This document shows, one piece after another, positions 42,677-50,772 of a stretch of DNA of 64,000 nucleotides (positions within the stretch are counted from its first letter, which is position 1; every line of letters starts with the position of its first letter). Source of the stretch: Metaclostridioides mangenotii (GTDB lineage: Bacteria; Bacillota; Clostridia; Peptostreptococcales; Peptostreptococcaceae). The notes under the pieces were generated by a model. It had not been told where the DNA came from, made no database searches, and worked only from the letters and a program-made list of their open reading frames with translations. Position numbers and translations under genes: made by a program. Where the stretch lies: the NCBI RefSeq assembly GCF_017873185.1, contig NZ_JAGGJX010000003.1:1-64000 (forward strand), given 5' to 3'.

Positions 42677-42718
42677 TGCAAGTAGTGGATCCCGTAGGCT
42701 CGATTCCTACGACTTGCA
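42677..42718 (+). ncRNA. tRNA-derived minihelix (acceptor stem plus T-arm only)
   Basis: TGCAAGT (42677-42683) pairs with ACTTGCA (42712-42718). Between them is a complete T-arm, GTAGG-CTCGATT-CCTAC (42694-42710). The D and anticodon arms are absent, replaced by a 10-nt linker, and no CCA is encoded. It may be a decayed tRNA or a structural part of the surrounding RNA. Confidence 0.5.
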
Positions 42719-42775
42719 CCTCCTTATGATTTTATTATAGATAGGTGGGTGAGACTGGTGATCTCGCCCTAACGT

Positions 42776-42850
42776 GGAGAAGTAGCTCAGAGGTAGAGCA
42801 ATTGACTGTTAATCAGTAGGTCGTAGGTTCGATTCCTATCTTCTCCTCCA
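42776..42850 (+). tRNA. tRNA-Asn (GTT)
   Basis: A complete cloverleaf: acceptor GGAGAAG/CTTCTCC, D-arm GCTCAGAGGTAGAGC, anticodon stem ATTGA/TCAGT with loop CTGTTAA (anticodon GTT), T-arm GTAGG-TTCGATT-CCTAT, and encoded CCA. The discriminator base is T, unusual for tRNA-Asn, which normally carries G. Confidence 0.9.
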
Positions 42851-42854
42851 TTAT

Positions 42855-42930
42855 CACCTTGTAGCTCAGATGGATAGAGCAACCGCCTTTATGTGGTAAG
42901 TCGTAGGTTCGATTCCTACTAAGGTGGCCA
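42855..42930 (+). tRNA. tRNA with contracted anticodon loop (Lys-like, decoding uncertain)
   Basis: Acceptor CACCTTG/TAAGGTG, D-arm GCTCAGATGGATAGAGC, T-arm GTAGG-TTCGATT-CCTAC, discriminator G and encoded CCA are all intact. The anticodon stem ACCGC/GTGGT encloses only six nucleotides, CTTTAT. A 7-nt loop CTTTTAT would be tRNA-Lys (TTT), so one U may be lost; read literally from U33 the anticodon would be TTA. It could be a damaged Lys tRNA. Confidence 0.75.
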
Positions 42931-43243
42931 ACTTAAAATGTAGCTTAGTATAGGTAGCTCCTGTAGCTAAGAAAAACATGCTAGTGGGGTTTTAGCCTAC
43001 TATTTACCCCTGTAGCTGTGTAGAATTTAACAGCATAAACAATAAATCTCTTAGTAGACAACAAACTCACTAAGGTATTAAAGAAGTTTGTAAAGAATGG
43101 GTGCCAATAAAACCACTCAAGAACAATGGAGTGAGCCAAGTCCTGCTGACGAGTAGGGCGTTTACATGTGAAGTGTAGTATTAATCTATGTGCAACTCAT
43201 AGACTTCGCTTAACAATGTATTTTAGCAAATACAACTCCCATT

Positions 43244-43277
43244 AGACTTAGATTAATTTCTAGGTCTTATTTTTTTA
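43244..43277 (+). terminator. Terminator of the structured RNA block
   Basis: GACTTAG (43245-43251) pairs with CTAGGTC (43260-43266), followed by TTATTTTTTT. The next gene's ribosome-binding site begins right after it. Confidence 0.8.
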
Positions 43278-43292
43278 TAAGGAGAAATTGAT

Positions 43293-43508
43293 ATGAAGGA
43301 AAATATTAAAGGATTTTGGTATTTGTGTTGGCTTGTAATTTGCATAGAAGTGTTTTTAGGAGGAATGAAAGAGGCGGTACATCTCCTTGCTATTGAAAAA
43401 TATTTAGCAAGCGGAGGAACAGCAGTTATAACAGGAATATGTTTTTGGGGTGGTGGACATGTTTATGGATTAGCGAGAGAACATATTCAAAAGGAAAATA
43501 AAAATTAA
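43293..43508 (+). CDS. Small phage membrane protein, 71 aa
   Basis: Hydrophobic from residue 7, with two short membrane segments (FWYLCWLVICIEVFLGGM; AVITGICFWGGGHVYGL) and a charged C terminus (REHIQKENKN). ATG with AAGGAGA 7 nt upstream. Holin-like in size, but its position before terminase is not typical of a lysis gene. Unrecognised. Confidence 0.65.
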   Translation: MKENIKGFWYLCWLVICIEVFLGGMKEAVHLLAIEKYLASGGTAVITGICFWGGGHVYGLAREHIQKENKN

Positions 43509-43526
43509 TATAAAGGAGTAATGATT

Positions 43527-43748
43527 ATGGAAATGAAAGATATATTTGCAATTATCAAAACTTTAATATTAATATCTATAATTATTTTTATAGCTATATG
43601 TTGTGGTTATATTGGTTGTGCAGCTAAAGTAGCTTTTAAACTGGGATACTATAATTCTGCATTATACAATGCTTTTGGGTCATACGCTTGTGCTTATTTA
43701 ATAGTAAGGGTAGTTAGAACTATAAATAGAGGTAAGGAAGATGACTAA
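43527..43748 (+). CDS. Small phage membrane protein, 73 aa
   Basis: Two hydrophobic segments (IIKTLILISIIIFIAICCGYI; YNAFGSYACAYLIVRVV) and a short basic/acidic tail. ATG 43527 is 8 nt after AAGGAG; ATG 43521 is too close. It lies 18 nt after a similar small membrane protein, suggesting a functional pair. Its stop overlaps the next start. Confidence 0.63.
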   Translation: MEMKDIFAIIKTLILISIIIFIAICCGYIGCAAKVAFKLGYYNSALYNAFGSYACAYLIVRVVRTINRGKEDD

Positions 43749-43878
43749 AAAGAAAGTTTGGGTTGATGCTGGACTTATTGGTATGACAATAGATTTACCT
43801 AACGAGGAACTGAGAACGATAAATAAGGATATGAGGAAGATACCTAAGAGTCCTAAGGTAAGTAGAAAAGATAAATAA
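43741..43878 (+). CDS. Short hypothetical phage protein, 45 aa
   Basis: ATG 43741 overlaps the preceding stop. The product starts MTKKKVWVDAGLIGMTIDLP and ends in a lysine-rich tail (KSPKVSRKDK). Weak GAGGTAAGGAAG site upstream. No family recognised; supported by coupling and position 12 nt before terS. Confidence 0.5.
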   Translation: MTKKKVWVDAGLIGMTIDLPNEELRTINKDMRKIPKSPKVSRKDK

Positions 43879-43890
43879 GGAGGTGGCGTT

Positions 43891-44358
43891 GTGAAATTAA
43901 CACCTAAACAAAGGGCGTTCTGTGATTATTATATATCTACAGGCAACGCCACAGAAGCAGCAATTAAGGCGAAATATAGTAAGAATACAGCGGCAGTAAT
44001 AGGAACTGAAAACCTAAGAAAACCTAATATAAAAAAATACATAGATGAAAAGCTAGAAGAGATATCCTCTAACCGAATTGCTGATGCCGAGGAAATAATG
44101 GAGTATCTAACTAAAGTTTTAAGAAAAGAAGAGGTTGAACCTGTTATCTCACAAGAACAAAAGCCTGTAATTGGTGAAGATGGAAAGAAAAGAGGATATG
44201 AGACGGTAACTAAAGTAATAGATGTAGCTCCAAGTATAAAAGACAGAAATAAAGCAGCTGAACAATTAGGAAAAAGATATAGGCTTTGGACTGATAAAGT
44301 AGAAGTTGAGGGAGCTATCCCTATTGTTATTGCAGGTGATGACGAACTTGAAGATTAA
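43891..44358 (+). CDS. terS: Terminase small subunit
   Basis: A 155-aa DNA-recognition subunit of the packaging motor (terminase_2 type). The N-terminal HTH-containing LTPKQRAFCDYYISTGNATEAAIKAKY and later NLRKPNIKKYIDEKLEEI are diagnostic. GTG 43891 follows AAGGAGG. The 3' end overlaps terL by 20 nt. Confidence 0.92.
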   Translation: MKLTPKQRAFCDYYISTGNATEAAIKAKYSKNTAAVIGTENLRKPNIKKYIDEKLEEISSNRIADAEEIMEYLTKVLRKEEVEPVISQEQKPVIGEDGKKRGYETVTKVIDVAPSIKDRNKAAEQLGKRYRLWTDKVEVEGAIPIVIAGDDELED

Positions 44359-45595
44359 GAAAATATATTTGCCTGAACTTATAGGTAAAGGGTATAAAGA
44401 TTACTGGAACTTTAAAGGTCGTTACAGAGTCTGTAAGGGGTCTAGGGCATCTAAGAAATCTAAGACTACAGCTTTATACTATATAACCAAACTGATGAAG
44501 CACCCAGAGGCAAACTTGCTAGTTGTTCGTAAGGTCTTTGGCACACTTAGGGATAGTTGCTACAAAGAATTAAAGTGGGCAATTAACAGACTCGGTGTAG
44601 ATGCCTTTTGGGATAGCACAAGTAGTCCGCTAGAGATAACATATTTACCTACTGGACAAAAGATTTACTTTAGAGGATTTGATGATCCATTAAAGATAAC
44701 TTCAATAACAGTTGAGGTTGGCTGTCTGTGTTGGTGTTGGCTTGAAGAATGCTACGAGATAATGGATGAAGATGCTTTTAATATGCTTGATGAATCTATA
44801 AGAGGGGAAGTACCTGAAGATTTATTTAAACAGTTAACGCTTACTTTTAACCCGTGGAATGAACATCACTGGATAAAGGGGCGTTTTTTTGATGCAGAGA
44901 ATGATCCAGATATAATGGCTAAGACAACTAATTACCTTTGTAACGAGTTTCTAGATGATGCAGATAAAAAGGTATTCGAAAGGATGAAAAAAGATAATCC
45001 GAGGCGTTATCAAGTCGCAGGACTTGGTAATTGGGGTATAGTTGATGGTCTTGTTTATGAGAACTGGGAAGAAAGATTGTTTGATATAGATAAAATAAGA
45101 CAGAAGGTTGGAATTAAATCAGCTTTCGGGATGGACATCGGATATACAAATGATGCATCTACGCTATTTTGTGGCTTGGTTGATGAGAAAAATAAAGAAA
45201 TATATGTATTTGATGAAATGTATCAGAAGGGCATGTCTAATCAAAGAATCAAAGATGAAGTTACTAAGATGGGTTATGCAAAAGAAAAGATCACGGCAGA
45301 CTCAGCTTCACCAAAGGATATAGATCATCTTAGAGAGTTAGGGCTTAGGAATATCAGAGGCGCTAGAAAAGGCAAGGACAGTATAAATAACGGCATCCAG
45401 TACATACAGGATTACAAAATTATAATACATCCTAAGTGTGTAAACTTCATAACAGAAATTAGTACATATACTTGGGATAAAGATAAATTCGGCAAGAAGA
45501 TTAACAAGCCAATTGATGATTACAACCATCTAATGGATGCTATGAGATATGCGCTAGAGAGCTTCATCAAGGGCGATGTATTCAGTTTTAAATAA
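44339..45595 (+). CDS. terL: Terminase large subunit (PBSX family)
   Basis: A 419-aa packaging ATPase-nuclease. The ATPase domain has Walker A-like CKGSRASKKSKT and CWCWLEECYE (Walker B region). The RNase-H-like nuclease has MDIGYTNDAST, ITADSASPKDIDHL and the C-terminal DDYNHLMDAMRY. It cuts and translocates phage DNA into proheads. ATG 44339 with AGGTG upstream is preferred to the frame start at 44306. Confidence 0.95.
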   Translation: MTNLKIKKIYLPELIGKGYKDYWNFKGRYRVCKGSRASKKSKTTALYYITKLMKHPEANLLVVRKVFGTLRDSCYKELKWAINRLGVDAFWDSTSSPLEITYLPTGQKIYFRGFDDPLKITSITVEVGCLCWCWLEECYEIMDEDAFNMLDESIRGEVPEDLFKQLTLTFNPWNEHHWIKGRFFDAENDPDIMAKTTNYLCNEFLDDADKKVFERMKKDNPRRYQVAGLGNWGIVDGLVYENWEERLFDIDKIRQKVGIKSAFGMDIGYTNDASTLFCGLVDEKNKEIYVFDEMYQKGMSNQRIKDEVTKMGYAKEKITADSASPKDIDHLRELGLRNIRGARKGKDSINNGIQYIQDYKIIIHPKCVNFITEISTYTWDKDKFGKKINKPIDDYNHLMDAMRYALESFIKGDVFSFK

Positions 45596-45609
45596 GGTAG
45601 GTGATACAT

Positions 45610-47079
45610 ATGTTTAGATTCATACGAAAGGGGGTTGCTAAGCTGAATAGTGTACTAAATAAACCACAAGAACAGTCACCAAGTAATATAAAGTTCTTGG
45701 AATATGAAATAAATCAATGGAAGCGCTCAAACGCTCGTAAGATGCAAATTATCGGGGAAGAATATTACGATGATATGCACGATATCTTAAAAAGAAAAAG
45801 GACTGCTATAGGTGAAGACGGCGAGCTAATAGAAGTAGAAAATTTACCGAATAATAAGGTAATGGACAATCAGTACAGTAAGCTTGTAGATCAAAAGGTT
45901 AATTACTTGTTTGGTAAGCCATTTACTTATGAGACAGAGAGTGAAACATATACAAAATTACTAAAGGTTGTATTTAATAAGAAGTTTCTAAGGATGTTTA
46001 AGAATCTAGCTGAGGACTCCTTAAATGGTGGTTTGGGTTGGCTGCATCCATATTACAATGACAATAGTGAATTAAGTTTTAAGCGGTTTGAAGCTAGAGA
46101 GATACTCCCTTTTTGGAAGGACTCAGAACATACAGAGCTAGACTTTGCAATTAGACTTTATGAGACAGACATATTTGAAGGTAGCGGAAAACAAATTGTT
46201 GAAAAGGTAGAAGTATATTCAACAGGTGGTATTGATAGATATATTTTAAAGAATAACTGTTTAATACCGGATTATGAAAATCCTCGTTCATCACATCTTA
46301 CTATAGAAGAAAATGAGAAATTGCAAGAGGTTAACTGGGAAAGAGTTCCACTCATTGCTTTTAAATACAATAACAATGAGACACCGCTTATCAAGCGAGT
46401 TAAATCACTTCAAGATGGAATTAATATAATGTTATCTGATTTTGAGAATAACATGCAGGAGGATTCCAGAAACACTATTATGGTTGTTGTGAATTATGAC
46501 GGAGAGGATTTAGGAGAGTTTAGACAAAACTTATCAACCTATGGAGCAGTTAAAATAAAGACCGTAGACGGAGCAGCAGGAGATGTAAAAACATTAGAGG
46601 TTAAAGTAAATGCAGAAAACTACAAAGCTATATTAGAACTTTTCAAGAAAGCTATTGTAGAGAATGGTAGAGGGTACGATGCTAAGAGTGACAGAATGCA
46701 GAACAACCCTAATCAAATGAATATACAAAGTATGTATTCTGACATAGATCTAGATGCTAACGGAATGGAAACAGAATTCCAAGCTTCGTTTGAGGATTTG
46801 CTTTGGTTTATTGATGTTCACCTTGCTAATACTGGCGAAGATGATTTTTTCAATGAAGAGGTAAACATTATATTTAATAGGGATATGTTAATAAACGAAC
46901 CCGAGTCGATTGATAATTGTCAGAAGTCAATGGGAATCATATCTTCTGAGACTATTACATCTGAACATCCATGGGTAAAAGATGTTGCAAATGAACTTAA
47001 GAGAATAAAAGCTGAAAAGAAACAGGCACTTAAAGATTATATGAACGAAGATTTCCCCGATGATACTGGTGGTGGTTAG
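45610..47079 (+). CDS. Phage portal protein (SPP1 gp6 family)
   Basis: About 489 aa, the dodecameric DNA gateway at the head vertex. Family-type features: LEYEINQWKRSNARKMQIIGEEYYDDMHDI, DNQYSKLVDQKVNYLFGKPF, and the clip/wing region with LIAFKYNNNETPLIKRVKSLQDGIN. The acidic C terminus follows VNIIFNRDMLINEPESIDNC. ATG 45610 after AAGGTAGGTG. The GTG of the next gene follows immediately. Confidence 0.93.
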   Translation: MFRFIRKGVAKLNSVLNKPQEQSPSNIKFLEYEINQWKRSNARKMQIIGEEYYDDMHDILKRKRTAIGEDGELIEVENLPNNKVMDNQYSKLVDQKVNYLFGKPFTYETESETYTKLLKVVFNKKFLRMFKNLAEDSLNGGLGWLHPYYNDNSELSFKRFEAREILPFWKDSEHTELDFAIRLYETDIFEGSGKQIVEKVEVYSTGGIDRYILKNNCLIPDYENPRSSHLTIEENEKLQEVNWERVPLIAFKYNNNETPLIKRVKSLQDGINIMLSDFENNMQEDSRNTIMVVVNYDGEDLGEFRQNLSTYGAVKIKTVDGAAGDVKTLEVKVNAENYKAILELFKKAIVENGRGYDAKSDRMQNNPNQMNIQSMYSDIDLDANGMETEFQASFEDLLWFIDVHLANTGEDDFFNEEVNIIFNRDMLINEPESIDNCQKSMGIISSETITSEHPWVKDVANELKRIKAEKKQALKDYMNEDFPDDTGGG

Positions 47080-48135
47080 GTGGCGAATAAGAAAGTTAAA
47101 GTTAAAAAAAGAAATAGGGAATACTGGAATTACCGATTTACATATCTCGAAGAAGTTCAACACAGGAAGTCAAAAGCTCATAAGTACAAAGTAGAACAGC
47201 AATACATTAAAGCCATGAGAGATATCGAGAAACAAATATCTAACTGGTACATGAGATTTGCAGTAAACAATGAGATAAGTTATGACGAAGCTAAGTTATT
47301 GCTTAACACTAAAGAACTCAAAGAGCTTCAATGGGATGTAAAAGAATATATCAAGTATGGTAAAGAGAATAAGGTCAATCAAAAGTGGATTAGGGAGCTT
47401 GAGAATGCTTCAGCAAAAGCACATATAACAAGACTAGATGCACTTAAATTGCAGATACAGAATCAAATTGAAGTATTGTTTTCAGAGCAGTATTACAGTG
47501 CCAATTCACTAATGAAAGATGCTTATACTAGCAATTACTACCATACAGCGTATGAAATGGCTAAGGGGTTAGGAGTTGCAACACAAATAGCTGCTTTAGA
47601 CATTAATAAAATAAACAAAGTACTAAGTAAACCTTGGACAGCGGATGGCTTGGACTTTAGTCGTAGGATCTGGGGAAAGTATAGAGGGGAACTTTTATAT
47701 TACTTAGAAAATGACTTTGTTAACAGTATGATCCAAGGGAAAGATCCTAAGAAACTTATTAGTGAATTAGCTAGTAAGTTTGATGTACCAAAAAGAAATG
47801 CTGGTAACTTGATAATGACTGAATCCGCTTTCTTTTCGTCTGTTGCAAGGCGAGATTGTTTCGATGATCTGGGAGTAGAAAAGTACGAGATTATTGCAAC
47901 TTTAGACTTTAAGACTAGCGAAAAGTGCAAGGGAATGGACACGAAAGTATTCCTACTATCCGAATATAAGATATGGGTAACAGCTCCGCCATTCCATAAC
48001 TTCTGTAGGACTACCACAGCTCCTTGGATAGAGGACTTAATGACTATGAGAGCAGCAAGGGGAAAAGACGGAAAAGTTTATTATGTACCAGGTAATATAA
48101 GTTATAAAGAGTGGTATAAAAAATACGTTAAATAG
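47080..48135 (+). CDS. Phage minor head / head morphogenesis protein (SPP1 gp7-like)
   Basis: A 351-aa protein. The basic N terminus (KKVKVKKRNREYWNYRF) and long helical domain precede the family signature RAGNLIMTES-like (KRNAGNLIMTESAFFSS), CKGMDTKVFLLSEY and PPFHNFCRTTTAPW. SPP1 gp7-type proteins enter the procapsid with the portal. GTG start directly at the portal stop, indicating coupling. Confidence 0.88.
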   Translation: MANKKVKVKKRNREYWNYRFTYLEEVQHRKSKAHKYKVEQQYIKAMRDIEKQISNWYMRFAVNNEISYDEAKLLLNTKELKELQWDVKEYIKYGKENKVNQKWIRELENASAKAHITRLDALKLQIQNQIEVLFSEQYYSANSLMKDAYTSNYYHTAYEMAKGLGVATQIAALDINKINKVLSKPWTADGLDFSRRIWGKYRGELLYYLENDFVNSMIQGKDPKKLISELASKFDVPKRNAGNLIMTESAFFSSVARRDCFDDLGVEKYEIIATLDFKTSEKCKGMDTKVFLLSEYKIWVTAPPFHNFCRTTTAPWIEDLMTMRAARGKDGKVYYVPGNISYKEWYKKYVK

Positions 48136-48146
48136 GAGAGGTTAAT

Positions 48147-48347
48147 ATGGAAAATAAAGATAATAGAATCGAATTGGACAGATGTTGGCGAAGAATTGAA
48201 GCTATTTCAAAATCAAGAGAGTTTACAGGGGAAGAATTAGACCGTAAGTATCCGGAAGTAAATAGCGAGGGTTCCAAGCAATTACAACAAGCATATGAGA
48301 AATTTAATAGTTCTTTTGATGACCTGTTAAAAGGCAGAACACATTAG
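48147..48347 (+). CDS. Hypothetical phage protein, 66 aa
   Basis: A small helical protein (CWRRIEAISKSREFTGEELDRKYPEVNS; LQQAYEKFNSSFDDLL). AGGAGAGG is 7 nt before the ATG. Between head-morphogenesis and scaffold genes; the role is not recognised. Confidence 0.66.
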   Translation: MENKDNRIELDRCWRRIEAISKSREFTGEELDRKYPEVNSEGSKQLQQAYEKFNSSFDDLLKGRTH

Positions 48348-48392
48348 CGAAGAAATTGAAGAAATACTTCATATTTATATTTAAATGAATAA

Positions 48393-48416
48393 TGCACCTA
48401 AAGGGTGCTATTTTTA
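48393..48416 (+). terminator. Intrinsic terminator within the head operon
   Basis: GCACC/GGTGC with a short loop and TATTTTTA. The following sequence contains TTGGAC and TATACG about 18 bp apart (near 48443-48472), a possible separate promoter for the highly expressed scaffold and capsid genes. Confidence 0.65.
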
Positions 48417-48519
48417 TGAAATAATCTCGTCATTTTGGTATTTTGGACGCAAACTATAAAGACAAATATACGCAGACTGAACTGTGATAAAAAATGTTTT
48501 TGAAAGGTGGTAAAAAAGA

Positions 48520-49113
48520 ATGACTAAGAAAGAACTGATAGAGCTTGGATTAAGCGAGGAAGATGCTAAGAAGGTTGAAGAAGCTTCTTTAAATGAATTA
48601 AAGAGTTTTATACCTAAGAACAGATTTGACGAGGTAAATGCGTCAAAGAAACAGTTAGAAACAGATATAGCTGAAAGGGATAAGCAGTTAGAAACATTAA
48701 AGAAGGCTGGAAATGTAGACGATTTGAAACAACAAATAGAAAGTTTACAGCTAGAGAACACAGCTAACAAAGAAAAATATGAGTCTGAGATGTCTCAAGT
48801 AAAGTTAGATAATGTAATAGAGAATAGCTTAATAACATCAAAGGCAAGAAATACAAAGGCTGTTAAGGCTTTATTAAACATGGACAATATAAAGCTTGAT
48901 GGTGACAATATAATCGGCTTAGAAGACCAATTAAAGCAGCTTAAAGAAGACGAAAATAGCAAGTTTATGTTTGATCTAGATACAAAACAGGACAAAGCTA
49001 ATTTTAAAGGTGTTAATCCTGCAGAAGGCAGAACAGGAAATACAGAACCCGATAGACCTTTAACACTTACAGAAGCAATTAAAGCAAGATTAGAAGGAAA
49101 TAATAACGAATAG
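48520..49113 (+). CDS. Phage scaffolding protein (GP20-like)
   Basis: A 197-aa helical protein. The N-terminal MTKKELIELGLSEEDAKKVEEA and FIPKNRFDEVNASKKQLE, then a long coiled coil (about 45-100) and NSLITSKARNTKAVKALLNMDNIKLDGDN are typical of minor structural GP20/scaffold proteins. It directs capsid assembly and lies directly before the capsid gene. AAAGGTGG upstream. Confidence 0.9.
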   Translation: MTKKELIELGLSEEDAKKVEEASLNELKSFIPKNRFDEVNASKKQLETDIAERDKQLETLKKAGNVDDLKQQIESLQLENTANKEKYESEMSQVKLDNVIENSLITSKARNTKAVKALLNMDNIKLDGDNIIGLEDQLKQLKEDENSKFMFDLDTKQDKANFKGVNPAEGRTGNTEPDRPLTLTEAIKARLEGNNNE

Positions 49114-49128
49114 AGAGGATGATATTTA

Positions 49129-50082
49129 ATGGCAGTAACATTATTGGAAGCACAAAAAAACGTACAAGATGATTTACAAATGGGAGTTATAGACGAATTT
49201 AGAAAATCGAATTTTTTATTTAACAACCTAACTTTTGATGATTGCGTATCTCCAACAGGTGGAGGGGCTACATTAACATACGGATATACAAGATTAATTA
49301 CACAACCTACTGCAAACTTTAGAGAGGTGAATAAAGAATATACACCTGCAGAGGTTACAAAACAAAGATATACAACTGATTTGAAAGTATTTGGGGGATC
49401 ATTCCAAATAGACAGAATAATAGCTAATATGGGTGGAATTATAAGCGAAGTAGATTTACAAATGACTCAAAAAATTAAAGCCGCATCAGCATTATTTAAT
49501 GACACAGTAATTAATGGGGATAGTGCAGTTGATGCTAAAGCTTTTGATGGATTAGAAAAGGCTCTAGCTGGAAGCTCAACAGAATATAAACCCGGTGTAA
49601 TAGATTTATCCACTTCAAGTGCTGTAACAGCTAATTACACAACGTTTTTAGATGAATTAGACGAGTTCTTAATGGGATTAGATGGAGCGCCATCTTTCAT
49701 AGGTGGAAACACTAAATTAATAGCCAAGATAAGAGCATGCGCAAGAAGGGCAGGTATGTATCAAGTGACTAAAAATGATATAGGTCAACAAATTGAGTCA
49801 TACGGTAATATACCTCTAGTAAATTTTGGAGCTAAATCCGGATCAAATGAGGATGTAGTTAAAACAGATGCAGAAACAGGAGAGACATCTATATATGTAG
49901 CTAGACTTGGTTTAGATGGTTTCCACGCTATATCAATGGCAGGACAAGCACCAGTTAACACATGGCTGCCTGATTATAAAACATCTGGAGCAGTAAAAAC
50001 AGGTGAGGTCGAAATGGTTGCAGCGGTGGCATTAAAAGCTACAAAAGCAGCCGGTGTAATGAGAAATATTAAAGTTAAATAA
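49129..50082 (+). CDS. Major capsid protein
   Basis: A 317-aa protein, by position and sequence the HK97-fold capsid subunit. The N-terminal region LFNNLTFDDCVSPTGGGATLTYGY is followed by VFGGSFQIDRIIANMGG (inner domain), a long helix LQMTQKIKAASALFNDTVINGD and the A-domain near FIGGNTKLIAKIRACARR. There is no N-terminal delta domain, consistent with a separate scaffold. GAGAGGATG precedes the ATG. Confidence 0.92.
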   Translation: MAVTLLEAQKNVQDDLQMGVIDEFRKSNFLFNNLTFDDCVSPTGGGATLTYGYTRLITQPTANFREVNKEYTPAEVTKQRYTTDLKVFGGSFQIDRIIANMGGIISEVDLQMTQKIKAASALFNDTVINGDSAVDAKAFDGLEKALAGSSTEYKPGVIDLSTSSAVTANYTTFLDELDEFLMGLDGAPSFIGGNTKLIAKIRACARRAGMYQVTKNDIGQQIESYGNIPLVNFGAKSGSNEDVVKTDAETGETSIYVARLGLDGFHAISMAGQAPVNTWLPDYKTSGAVKTGEVEMVAAVALKATKAAGVMRNIKVK

Positions 50083-50093
50083 GGGGTGATTAT

Positions 50094-50372
50094 ATGGCTA
50101 AAGTACTTGCACCAAACAAGCAATACACTGGACTATCTGCTAGCGTAGGCTTTGTTAATGGAGTTGGAGAGACAGAGGATAAAGATTTATTGAAATGGTT
50201 TAAAGCTCATGGATATGAGATCGAAGAAATCGAAGAGCAAAAAGAACCAGAAGCGGAGCAAGATAAAGAACTAGAGAAAGAAAAAGAAGAAGAAAACGAG
50301 CCTGAGCCAAATGTTGAGGTTGAAGACAAGCCAAAAGGAAAAGATAAAGGCAAAGGCAAGAATAAAGAGTAG
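50094..50372 (+). CDS. Small phage protein with charged Glu/Lys tail, 92 aa
   Basis: Residues 1-45 form a compact domain (YTGLSASVGFVNGVGETEDKDLLKWFKAHGYEIEE). The remaining half is a repetitive Glu/Lys/Pro tail (EKEKEEENEPEPNVEVEDK; GKDKGKGKNK). The N-terminal part resembles small proteins that follow the capsid gene in PBSX-like phages. Role unknown; AAGGGGTG upstream. Confidence 0.72.
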   Translation: MAKVLAPNKQYTGLSASVGFVNGVGETEDKDLLKWFKAHGYEIEEIEEQKEPEAEQDKELEKEKEEENEPEPNVEVEDKPKGKDKGKGKNKE

Positions 50373-50382
50373 GTGATTATTC

Positions 50383-50772
50383 ATGTCTAGCATAATGGAA
50401 GATATAAAAAATAGGCTTAAGTTCCTTGGATATAAATTAATTGATACAGATAGCCTTACAATAAAATTTGTAATAGACAAAGTAGAAAATAAAATAAAGA
50501 ATGAATGTAATATAACTGAAATTCCTGACGGACTATATCAAGTAGAAATTGATAGGATTTGTGGGGAATTTTTATTTGCAAAGAAACAATCAGGACAACT
50601 TACCGAATATGATTTTGATTTGATAGAAAAGCAGATACAAGATGGCGATACCACTGTTACATATGCAATTGAAGCAGGACAAACACCAGAGCAGAGATTT
50701 GACAAACTGGTTAAAAATCTTATGGAGTCTGGCAAAGGTGAATTTGCTAGTTTCAGGAGGTTGAAATGGTAG
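50383..50772 (+). CDS. Head-tail connector protein (YqbG-like)
   Basis: A 129-aa protein in the first connector position after the capsid. Helical features (MEDIKNRLKFLGYKLIDTD; VENKIKNECNITEIPDGLYQVEIDRICGEFLFAKK) match phage Gp6/YqbG-type adaptors that bind the portal. AGGTGATT before the ATG; overlaps the next gene by 7 nt. Confidence 0.8.
   Translation: MSSIMEDIKNRLKFLGYKLIDTDSLTIKFVIDKVENKIKNECNITEIPDGLYQVEIDRICGEFLFAKKQSGQLTEYDFDLIEKQIQDGDTTVTYAIEAGQTPEQRFDKLVKNLMESGKGEFASFRRLKW

Larger units (their letters stand above)
42597..43277 (+). ncRNA. Candidate large structured phage RNA with embedded tRNAs (ROOL/GOLLD-like)
   Basis: No ORF is seen in 42414-43292 outside the tRNAs, but helices are dense: 42597-42630, 42637-42673 (9 bp perfect), 42747-42769, 42986-43010, 43015-43034, 43114-43133, 43142-43157, 43217-43234. 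There is also an interleaved pair, 43050-43055/43069-43074 with 43061-43067/43085-43091, which makes a pseudoknot. It ends in a terminator at 43244-43277. Size, phage location and tRNA association fit ROOL or GOLLD RNAs, but I cannot verify their consensus here. Confidence 0.5.

Noticed and set aside
42855-42930. Ochre suppressor tRNA
   Set aside because: A literal reading gives anticodon TTA, but the loop has only six bases, so a damaged tRNA-Lys is simpler; I report it only as undetermined.
42931-43277. Group I intron
   Set aside because: The helix-rich stretch suggested one, but I could not find the conserved P/Q/R/S core elements, and there is no interrupted gene on either side.
43293-43748. 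Holin pair
   Set aside because: The two small membrane proteins resemble holins in size, but they lie before terminase without an endolysin nearby, so a lysis role is not supported.
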